This document shows, in pieces, positions 44,500-54,853 of a stretch of DNA of 64,000 nucleotides (position 1 is the stretch's first letter; each line of letters starts with the position of its first letter). This DNA is from Mactra quadrangularis (Eukaryota > Mollusca > Bivalvia > Venerida > Mactridae). The position numbers and the translations under genes are program-made. Under the pieces are notes generated by a model. That model had not been told where the DNA came from and made no database searches. It was given only the letters and a program-made list of their open reading frames with translations. Location of the stretch: NCBI GenBank assembly GCA_025267735.1, contig CM046303.1:53461403-53525402 (forward strand). The letters are read 5' to 3'.

Positions 44500-44800
44500 A
44501 GCTGATCAGCTAGCTCAGTTAGTAGCTAACAACTCTACTGATCGAGGGGTCGTGGGTTCGATTCCCGGCGGGCATACTTTCGTGGAGCTTGGTTATAAAA
44601 TTATTTCTACAGCCATTCTCACTCCTACTAATGATTCTTAATTATGTAGGACAGTTGTCAGTCACAGTCAGTTGATGGTCAACAGCTAAATCCAAAGATT
44701 TAGCCTTCCCAAGAACAGTGAGTTTGTGGACTGACCGTTGTTATATGACCTACACAATGTGTTGCTACGGCGTTAAATCCAACAAAACAAAACAAACTTC
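44500..44800 (+). mobile_element. SINE-C, nearly full length
   Basis: The head CAGCTAGCTCAGTTAGTAGC and GGTCGTGGGTTCGATTCCCG is followed by the GAGCTTGGTTATAAAATTAT body. It ends GCTACGGCGTTAAATCCAAC with a CAAAA repeat tail. Confidence 0.85.
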
Positions 44801-46830
44801 TTCATCTCATTCCGTTAAGTGCGCCCTCTTAATGGATGCCTGATAATTACAAATGTTTTATCTGCATTTGTTATAGTCCTATAATTATATAAATTGTAAA
44901 ACATTTTTAATATTCAAGATATTTAGGATAGTTTTATAATTAAGACTATAATCATTTGTAAATCTTATAAACAAGGACCACGTGTACAGAAAGCTCGAAC
45001 TTAAAGGTTCGTGACAAAAGTTCGAGAAAACCGGGTGTTCGACCTATCCAAATTTCTCATTTTTGCTGTTCTTTGTTTCTTACTATTACTAAGTTGGGAA
45101 ATAGACTGGTATCCGACAAAATGTAAATAGACTGGTATGAGGCAAAATGTTTCATCTATCAGAGAAAATCGAGCTGAGTTCCAATCTTCGTTGTACGTAT
45201 ATATAGGGTCCTTGCTATATTCCCAGACGAACACAATATCAAGGAATGTATGCGAGTTGTTTTTAAATACTATTCGTTATTGATACAGTGTTGTATGTTT
45301 TTTATTCTATTAAAAGTTTGTGCAATAAGTTTATATTATAAATTATGTAAGTGTCTTTCAGTCTAGTGCAAGTAATAGATAGTGTTCAATTTTTTGTTGG
45401 TGATTTTCTAACAATATTGTTTATATTGCAGTTTGTAAATTATTGTTGTGTTTAATTATCTTACTGTTGCATATTTTTTATTCTTTCTTTCACTTGAATT
45501 TCTTTGTATTCCTTTTTGTGATAATTTTATAATTAGATGCTATATTTTAAATTGTTTGAATCATATTTGACGTATACTTTTCTAATGAACTCCAGCTACT
45601 TGTTAACTATGAATGTTAATTAGTGTTTATTTAACCTATGAGTTTTGACTTGATGACGAAACAATTAAAATTCAATACCGTAAAATCTCGATTAAACGCC
45701 CCCCATAATAAACACCCCTAACACGTTTTTGGAAAGAAGGAAAATGACTTACCTTAACGATATCATTTCATGATGAAACATAGCAAATAAACAACTCTGC
45801 TGTTTTTTCCAGTATATTTTTATTCCAAATGATGAAAAAATAAACATACACATTTTTTGATCGATATTTCCATTGTATATTCTAATAAGAAGTTACAGTT
45901 TAAAATAAATCATAAATCATAAGTTTCAGTCACTCATGATTTTTTTCACAAAAAGCCAGTCTCAATGTCCTGGACTGTCGTAATTCGATACCGACTCACA
46001 GTCTATTGCATCACGTTCCACGCTAAATTAGTCAGTTTTCTTAACGTTTCAATCACATTTGTGCTTCTTCAAGATCCTCGGCAGTGAACCCTTCAAAGTT
46101 TTACCCTTCATTGTCACTTTCATGTCCAAACAAATTGTCTTCAGACCCATCCAGCGCTGATGAAATAACGAACATAACACCCCTCGCACACGCGTTGCTG
46201 ATAAACATTAAAGTTTTTACTATAAATGATTTTTTAACTTGACGCATCGACTTAACTAAAGAATTCTCTAATTGTCAAAAATAAAGATGGATGAATATAT
46301 TTAGAAATATTCTTTTTATTATCTATATAAAAACAAGTGAGTTGTATCTATACTCTTATTTTCACGTACTAAAAAACTAATTTTGTTTTCACAAGAATAT
46401 ATACTTTGAAACTGCTACACAATAATGTGTACTCATGTTTTACCCTCATGAACGAATGAATCCAAATTTAAAATAAAGATAACACGCCATGTTTTTAAAA
46501 AATGATTTATAGCGAAATGTTTGCCATGCATCTCAGAAACTTTAATTATCTTATTATAACAATAATAATAACAATAAAGACTTTATTTATGGAGGCAACA
46601 CAGTTAGGCAAAACCCAATCTTCCCTGTGAGCCTCAGTATTTACTCAGTATATACAACAAGCAAGGTAACACATTTGACAAGTCATTAAACAAATTAACA
46701 ACAATTATACAATAAAAGAAGTTAAAATAATATAAGATTAGTTAAAAGAATAAACTCTTTAAATTTGCCGGCAAAGTACTATTGAGCATAGAGCTGGGTA
46801 TCTTCCGTCAAGATGCTATATTTTATTTAA

Positions 46831-47000
46831 GAAATAACTCACAGTTGTCTATATTTTGTTGTCTAATAAAATATAGGCACGAGTTGTGATGCGCGTATGA
46901 TTAAATCACGAGTGCTTTAGCACGAGTGATTTAATAAGCGCATCAAACGAGTGCCTATATTTTATTAGACAACAAAATATAGACAACTGTAAGTTATTTC
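46831..47000. repeat. 170-bp near-perfect palindrome inside transposon copy 2
   Basis: GAAATAACTCACAGTTGTCT at the left pairs with AGACAACTGTAAGTTATTTC at the right. The arms run about 80 bases each, through TGTCTAATAAAATATAGGCA, to a centre around CACGAGTGCTTTAGCACGAG. Confidence 0.85.
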
Positions 47001-47674
47001 GATTCTAACATCGTAAAATACATCCGTAGAAAAGATATATTTATAGAACTATTTTTAACTGTCAGAAACGTCATGCTGTTGAAATCCACCCCAGTGCAAA
47101 GGCCGAAAATAGCATTTATTTACACAATTCTCACAGATAGGTGTTTCTTATTCCGAACAAAAAATATTAAAATCTTAATTATAGAATAGAAACCAAATTG
47201 TAAAAGTCAACCCTTATAAACTCGGGCGCCATTTTCGGCTTTGCGCATTTAACGTGGGGAGTAAAATTTCAACAGCCGTCACGAGCTATATTTTGTTGAA
47301 TAATAAAGCATAGATGACGTCACATTAAATAAAGAGTGAAAACGCACGTGCCTATGTTAGAATAATAAAATTAATATCTAGTTTGATGATACATCGCTAT
47401 GCACTAATTGGTGTAACAAAAATCAAATTCTTAGGTATCACGCATGCTCGTGAAATTATCCTAAATAAGTCAGTATTTTTTATTTTACTTATTAGCTAAT
47501 TTGTCTCAAATAAACTAAAATAATTCAATTTTGTTTTAGAATGAAGTTCAGCACATCTATAGGAAAGGTATTCAAAAACCAATTTTTTAGTACATGTTCC
47601 TATGCATAAAACTTTATAATAAAGTATTATATACTAATATGATAAAAAATAAATAATAAAAAACTAAATATTAT

Positions 47675-47770
47675 GGCGGTGACTGGGTTTGAACCACCAA
47701 TGTTTGGTTTTGAACTGTTTTATGTTTATCTTTTTCCATCGTGCTAACCGACTGCGCTATTATGGTCCCT
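47675..47770 (-). mobile_element. tRNA-like (SINE head) sequence
   Basis: On the - strand, CCATAATAGCGCAGTCGGTT then AGCAC resembles box A, and GGTGGTTCAAACCCAGTCAC box B, about 70 bases apart. The spacing is longer than in an ordinary tRNA and the anticodon arm does not fold convincingly. Confidence 0.4.
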
Positions 47771-49039
47771 AATATTATACAGGTTAGCTGACATATATAT
47801 AATGATTAGAGTCCTTTTATATTTACTAACATCCGGCCCCTAGATATTCATATTGAAATGAGGAACAGTTTTTTCCGTGTTTATAAAATGTATAAATGCA
47901 ACAAAACTAATAAAACTGACTTTAATAATTCTTGTTCATATTATTAAGTGTGAAAAAGTTGAAAAATATGTATTATAATACCTGTAAAAGCCCTTAGGGG
48001 CCATATTGATCATTCTATTGTACACAAATTATATAGACATGAGAGGATAATTTCTACACACATTTCTTTTTCTTTTGTGATTGATACTTAAATCTTTGTT
48101 ACGACAATAAGTATTTAAAGATAAAAAATATATTTTATACAGAATAAAATATATTTATGTTTCTTGAGAAGTTTTAATATAGAAAATGTTCGTTTTTATT
48201 TACTAGACATGCTTAACACTTTAGACGTGTGTTTTTGCTATAAACCAAGTTATTGTCATTAGTTTTGTGTATAAGGGTTCATGGTTTCCATGTTGTAGTT
48301 CGGTGTAGACCCAAGTGCTTTAGTTCCGTTTTACGGTATTAAGGCACATTTTTTTGTGTTTGACTCTTTAGAGTTGAATACCCAGTCCCTTGTAGGGACA
48401 ATTTTGGAAGAGCAGTCTCCCTTTTATAAGGGATCTGCTTTTCGAACCGTTTTAACTCTGTTTTCTACGGAGTTAAAGCGGTTTTTGTGTTCAACTCTCT
48501 CTAGTTGAATACCCATTCCCCTTGGTGGGAAAAGAAGGGTCGAGTAATTCTCCCCCTTGCTGGAGGAGTTCCGCTCCCCTGAGCCCCTCAGCTCTGTTGC
48601 TGACAGAATTTGAGGATCACAGGTCCCCTGTGAGGGACAATGTGGGAAAGGTAGTTTTCCCCTATAGGTAGGGGAAAAGTACAATTCCCTGGGACGTGGT
48701 GGTTCCTTGGGTTGGCTCTGGGGGTCGGCCTTGGGAGGGATTGGCCCTGGGAGAATGGCCCTGGGGGGCTTTGGGACGGTTCGTCCTGGGGGAGGGGGTT
48801 GACCTATGGAAGGGTTTGGGTTGTAACTAGCTGAATAAGCTGTATGAGTCTCTTTCATCGTCAACGCCATATCAACAAGTTACGCAATTCTAATTCGTTT
48901 AAATAATGGATAAAGAAGTAGCAGGCGTTCAATGGATGGTTTAACTTGATTTTTCTCAATTCCTGTTCGGATTTTAATACTCTTTTACCCTTTTGAAAAA
49001 TGTTACACTCCTGGGGCGTTATGTCAAGACTTTACGGTA

Positions 49040-50514
49040 TTATTCAAAATGAACAACTCTTACTCCGATATTGGGATAGAAGCCTATAACATGAAATATT
49101 CCATGCAAACAACCAATAACGCTAACTTGTAAAATGCTTAATTCAAGTTCATGAAAAAAACATGGACACATTGTAAATGCGGTCTAAATGTCACAATAGA
49201 AGTTGATCATTTAATATAAAACTTGAATATCTCCTTTGGAATAAAACTGGATATAATACATGTATATGGAATTGAATATTTGCCATAGTTTCGATACAAT
49301 ATCGCAAATTACTTTTTAAATCTAAGACATACTAAAATGTACTGTTTAAACTTTTCTAGGATTGTATCCCTTGATGAAGCTTATCAGAGGATTACCTCCC
49401 TTTGCCCTTATAATATTTGGAAACAGTGATAAAATGTACAATGTAGAGTTGGTTTTTTCTTATTATCAACATAACTTTATATTGAAAACTTAAAAAAATG
49501 GTATAAACTTCAAAGTGTTTTGTATTTCACATTTTAATGTCCGAAATTATATAGGTAAACACAATTTTGGCATCAACACTCTTGGTAACCCAGGTATAAT
49601 TAATCAACGATAATATTCATAACTGATTGAGTACTTTGGGTTTCTGACGATTGCACATTAAATGCTACAAGTACTGTCATGTAAAAGGGCAATAGCAAGT
49701 ATATGATAAGAATTCATTATGATTTATTATCTCCCTTCATATAAATGTTGACATATTTTAGTGTTGATCATTACTGTATGAAACATTTTATAGATCAATG
49801 TACATGTCGTAGGCTAAATTCTACACTGTTCCAACTCAGTTTTTCAAAACTTTTTGGTAGTCTAAAACTGAACTATGTTGCTTTAAACAAAACCTGTTTT
49901 TCAGTTAGAGCAGAATTTCAATTGACTTCTTTGGCTCCTAAAATTATAATCTTGTCAAACTATTTTAGATTTCGATGTTAATCAATTATTGAATGAAAAA
50001 TATTTTTTTTGGAAAAGCGTAAAGCATTGTGCACTTAGCCAACGATGTACAAATGTATATATGTACATTGTAACAATACTTCTACATGTATCTTAAATTT
50101 GAGATGTTCCTGACTACTGACTGATGCTGTTCCATGTTGCATGTAACATTTCATCAAAACAAAGTCCTTCGCCATTTTTATCTTGCTACTGAAAATACTG
50201 TTGCGTTTCACATCTATACCAATGATTACCATCGAATCCAACAAAAACATGTACTCAAAATACGTACATCGCCGAGATGTTACGATTGATCACGAGTAGC
50301 TTGAGATTGCCACTCTGAAATTGTTTAGGTGTGTAACGGAATCTACCGAAAAGTTACGATTGTGATATTGCATTCGATTCGGAACTTCGTGTCTATTCTG
50401 TGGCGAACTTCCCGAAAGAGTTTCAGTGTTAGTAAGAGTTGATTTTTTATATTTTTATGAAATTATGAAAGTATGCACAGGCGGTTGACACCTTCTCAAC
50501 TACCAATGACCAAT
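49040..50514. other. Nothing recognised
   Basis: AT-rich intergenic sequence between transposon copy 2 and a SINE-A. No exon with domain-like content was found. Confidence 0.45.
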
Positions 50515-50825
50515 AGTAGGAGCAGTGGTCCAGTGGTAGGACGCGCGCTTAGGGATCGAGAGGTCCTGGGTTCGAGTCCCACCAGGGGCACTGCTAATTT
50601 CCTTGAGCAAGAAATTTACCTGCGATTGCTTCACTCCACCCAGGTGTAAATGGGTACCTGCGAGGGTGGTATAATTCCGCTGCGCCAATTTGTCGGCTGC
50701 ACTAATAAGCGGAGTAAAAAGACTCCCCAGGGAGATTGATAGATAGATACCAGTAGCCCCGTGACCAGGGGTAATTGCTGTAAAGTCGGTGAACGTGCGT
50801 AAGCATGAAACTTAGACTATAAAAT
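50515..50825 (+). mobile_element. SINE-A, full-length reference copy
   Basis: The head GGAGCAGTGGTCCAGTGGTA and GGTCCTGGGTTCGAGTCCCA are boxes A and B. The body has AATTTCCTTGAGCAAGAAAT, CTTCACTCCACCCAGGTGTA, TAAGCGGAGTAAAAAGACTC and CCCGTGACCAGGGGTAATTG. It ends TTAGACTATAAAATGTAATT. Confidence 0.85.
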
Positions 50826-51279
50826 GTAATTACATTTAATTACAATGACGCTATATACTTTAGGCGACACGATTCCGAGTAAACAAATCCTATGTATGTC
50901 GTTTATTATGCTAAATACTATTTAGTACACATTTTAAGTGTCTCTTATAAATTGGAACTGTGTCCGCCCCCATTGGAAGAACGGTTTATTTATGTGTAGT
51001 TAAAGAATGTTTTTATTTATAGATCTACATGTAGTTTATATATGTTAAAAATTTACACTGATATTTTATGAAAGCTTGGTCTTTTATTCTCGGAGTTTAA
51101 TAGAAGCACTGTTAATGATTATGTTGAGATATATATGTACACAAAGTCACAGTATGAATGTTGCTTGGAAAATGTGAACATAACAATTTGTGTTAATAAA
51201 ATTTACACCCGATATTTATTGTGTTATCTTATCTGTTTCTTACATGATAAATACATTTGCTTTTACAAGCATGCAACTA

Positions 51280-51900
51280 TTCATTATTCAAGGGCAAGGC
51301 ATGACCAGCCGATCGACCAAGTTAGGCCCACTTGGACACCCGTCTATCCTGAATCAGAGGCCAAAGTAGTGTGTTGGGAAGACTGGAGAGGGTCTCCCTC
51401 AACTACCAGGATCCGCCTTTCCCGGTTACGGGACGCTGCCCACGGCAAACGGGCAGTTTTTGGTGTTAGCAATATGCCCATCATGCAGGCGCAAACTAGC
51501 ACCTACATAATGGGCATATGTTTCTCCTCACCACGAAGAGGTCCACCAAAAGAGGAGGAACCCATCTTTTCGAAAGTCTGGCCATACCAGCGTTGTTCTT
51601 CATACACAAAAGGAAAATTCAAAGTCACCATTAAGTCTTGCTTCATACAGCTGTTAAATGAATTTAAAGAATATTCCACTGACCACAGACATCTAAATAG
51701 CAAACGTAAATGCTGCTGAAGCTGAAACAATTATTAGAAGTTGTAGGTTGCTGGAGACATCTAAAATGGATGCAGAAAGCTACTGGCACATTTACACCTG
51801 TATCGGTCCAAAACAAGAATTGCTTGAATTCGCCGATTCAATTTATATATTGAAGTCACCAATCCTGATGAAGACTAATGAATAGTCGAAACGCGTTGTG
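51280..51900 (+). mobile_element. Possible retroelement remnant with hammerhead-like end
   Basis: The 3' edge carries CTGATGAAGAC...GTCGAAACGCG (51865-51895), the order of hammerhead-ribozyme core pieces around a 5-bp stem. Hammerheads occur in Penelope-like retroelements. The sequence upstream is less AT-rich than its surroundings and contains a palindrome (ATATGCCCAT at 51473 with ATGGGCATAT near 51511). No reverse transcriptase or GIY-YIG motif could be read, so the assignment is weak. Confidence 0.35.
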
Positions 51901-53084
51901 AAAATACAAATGAATTTGGAGATAGATCAAAATTTGCTTATTTTGGTCGATGCCTCTCGTTCTAACATTGCGATATCTTTAAGACAACATAATGGTATTT
52001 GTGCACATTTTCTATTATTCTGAGTTTGTAACACTGCTAATGTTGCAGCATACATATTTATTTTGGTATACACAGGGCATTGATGTCACTGGAGAGCAAA
52101 AACACGATAATCAAATTGTGTACTTCGACCGGACGAAACGAGATAGAGCAATGTTCGAACGAGCTTCTTTGGACTTAGAGCATTGTTAGCGTCAATTAGA
52201 ACAGTAAACAAGTTACAAAGACTTCATTTTGATCGGATAGCAGTAATTTCAGCCCAAACATTGGTCTATGTCCTGGATATAGAGCAATGTTTACGCTGTA
52301 CATAAGCAGAGATAATGTTTGGCGATAGGATAAGGGCTGTTTGGCATGCTAGTCTCGAAACTCTTTAGAAGATAGAACAAGGTCATGCAAATCGCTTGGG
52401 GTGTTTATCTCATTTAAAAAAAATGAAGATAGGACATTGCTAGATTGAGGCGACGAGTTTTCTGAACGTTTTAAAACCGTGGGAGTCGAAAGCATTAAAT
52501 TCAACTTTATGTTTATGTGTTGAAAGTTCATGCGGCGAACAAATTTCAATAGTTTCTATCATGACCAATAATTAGTATGATAAAACCATATTCATGTGAA
52601 TTTTAATCATGTCCCGTTTGGACAAAAAATTAAATCAAATTAAAGATATCCGATGCGAATAAACTGTCGATATGAAATTATGATGCACAAAAGCTAGTGT
52701 ATAAAGTAAGTACACAGTGATTGGCATGTTATGTGCTTCATTTCATCTTCAAATTGTATGACAATTGTAAAACATTGTGCTCACACATAAGACTTAGTAC
52801 ATGTATTGCCATCGCCTTATTTTAGAACGCTATTTGAAATTTTTTTACAACCCCACTCAAATATAAAAAAAACAACATAAAAATGTCTAACAGCTAGCAT
52901 AATTTGCGCACTTTTCAACAATTTATTGCCCTCTTCAACGGTTTTTAAGACAATCCCTCAACCACGTAGAATACTTGGTAGAATTTGACATCCAAAATCT
53001 AAGGGGGTTCCCATACGATTTCCTAGGCTTATTTAATAAGTTATCATTTAATAATGTCATTGTGTTTCATAACAGTATAGAAAC

Positions 53085-53145
53085 ATGGAGAGTACCAAAC
53101 ACGTTTTAAATTTATCATTTCTTTTCCTTATAATAGCTGGACAAG
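53085..53145 (+). CDS. Membrane gene exon 1 (signal peptide)
   Basis: ATG at 53085 opens MESTKHVLNLSFLFLIIAGQ. The exon ends one base into a valine codon at donor GTAAGA. An AACAG just upstream (53071-53075) could be an acceptor for a 5' UTR exon. Confidence 0.7.
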
Positions 53146-54853
53146 GTAAGAATATTTGCTTTTTTATTATTGTTAAATCGAACCCAGCTGAATTAATTAC
53201 CGTGACCAGGGTCTATAGTGACGTGATTTACAACAACAACTAATTAGGTTAACAAAGATAATGTTTTAGCCGATTACTTATTTTAGAAAAATTGACTTCT
53301 ATGGTGCATAAAATAAATACAAATGTATTCCATTTGATACCCGTCTGGAGATAACGTGAGTATTCGACAATTCTCAACATAAATTTAATGGTTATGTAGT
53401 TTTTATTATCGATATGTTGCATTTTTTCTGCAAAATTTGTATGTTGTGGTTCGAGGTTCGGATCCCCCCCCCCAAAAAAAAAAAATCCTGGGTCCGCTCC
53501 TGATGTACCAACTAGTAAAAGTTAATTGATAAAATATATGATAAATAATTTTATTTTAAATAACACCCCGTATTTAGATATTTTTTAATACAATTTCAGT
53601 GCAAGTAACAGCCAAGAAAAAGCCACCGTTAATTCCTAGCATGTAAGTACAGTTTTGTAATTTATGTCACTTAAGGTAATATTATCGTATACCATTAGCA
53701 GTCATTAATAATTTTGAAAACCATGATAAACGATTACAAGACATTATATTTGTTATTCATTTCATTAGATTTATCATTTTGCATGGATTAAAATTATGAG
53801 ACAACATTCTGTTGCCAAATTATGAATGACAACTTTTATTAAAAGTGAGTTATTATCTCCCTTTGACAGTCTTATATCTTATTATACCTACATAATAATT
53901 CTATTCGTGTTTTTTTGTATGCACGAAGTAAACATTCGTACAAATGAAATAACATTTCGTAAAAATGAAATATTTTGTAAAAAAAATAATAATGTTGAGA
54001 AAAAGTATTTCATGCATGTATATCACTTTATTGGCTCCTGATGAGACTTCGTATATTTACATATAAACATGTTCTTCTATAATTTAATTTTATGTAAACA
54101 TTACATGTTTGAGTACTATTACGTTTGGACATGCCGGGGGAGGGTGACGCATATGTCCTAAATTTTTGGGCACAGTTTCGAAGAATTTAAATTTTATGAA
54201 AACAAAATTTATTGTTCAGTACTATACACCACTAAACATGTGCATCATCTTATTTCATCAAAACTATTTCTATGTTGATGGTGATGATAGAAAACTGTAG
54301 AAAATATTCAAACATCCCCGTTTTCGAGAATTAGACTCTCGTCTTGTTTTATACACAGGCGACCGGCACGGTACCGAATCAAAAGCACTATATATATATA
54401 CATACATGTATGTACGAGTATATAGTGTTTTTGACTAGGGACCGTGCCGGCCGCCTGTGGTTTTATATGATGTAAAATTGTTAATGGGTGATAAATATGT
54501 ACATATTTCAGTCCTTATTGATAGAATATCTGTTCTGTTCTGTTCTGTTATGCTCTGTTCTGTTCTGTTCTGTTCTGTTCTGTTCTGTTCTGTTCTGTTC
54601 TGTTCTGTTAGACTGACGCACAAAGTTATGAATATAAGATTTCACATTTGATTTTAGCACTGAGGCTTTAATAGTGAGAAAAACAGACGATGATAATCCA
54701 GGGACAATTGTGGTGATAATAATTGCGGTAATATTAGCTTTAGTGTTAAAATGTTGTTTGATTCGAGCCTGTTTTCGAAAGTCGAGAAACAACGTGCAAA
54801 TACCCAACACACAGGTAGAGATACCACGACAGAATGTGCCGGAAAGATATTGA
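53085..54853 (+). CDS. Unknown small single-pass membrane protein, isoform A (99 aa)
   Basis: Three exons, 53085-53145, 53600-53642 and 54658-54853, join in frame. Residues 1-20, MESTKHVLNLSFLFLIIAGQ, look like a cleavable signal peptide. Then comes a short linker VQVTAKKKPPLIPSI and TEALIVRKTDDDNPG. A membrane helix follows, TIVVIIIAVILALVL at about residues 51-65, then a CC...C juxtamembrane cluster. The basic, polar cytoplasmic tail ends VEIPRQNVPERY. The predicted orientation is type I with an ectodomain of only about 30 residues. All junctions are GT-AG (GTAAGA/TTTCAG and GTAAGT/TTTTAG). I recognise no family. Role unknown; a small receptor, adaptor or membrane-bound peptide precursor are possibilities. 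Confidence 0.72.

Larger units (their letters stand above)
45678..49037 (-). mobile_element. Pogo/Tigger-like transposon with terminal repeats, copy 2
   Basis: CCGTAAAATCTCGATTAAAC at the left end matches the complement of the right end, CCGTAAAGTCTTGACATAAC; both continue into GCCCC and lie inside TA. On the - strand at about 46180-46050 is a broken acidic tail with LDGSEDNLFGHESDNEG, a stop, then NFEGFTAEDLEEAQM. It parallels copy 1 at 27960-29165 but carries extra sequence at about 46210-47995. A proline-rich frame at 48424-48870 (- strand) lies in the GC-rich part near the 5' end and resembles no transposase. Confidence 0.7.

Noticed and set aside
48424..48870. 148-residue proline-rich frame on the - strand
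   Set aside because: It lies in the GC-rich part of a pogo-like element, shows no domain, and the homologous region of the other copy (28850-29150) does not keep the frame.
51135..51719. 194-residue frame
   Set aside because: It mixes AT-rich flank with the possible retroelement remnant and shows no known motif or splice support.
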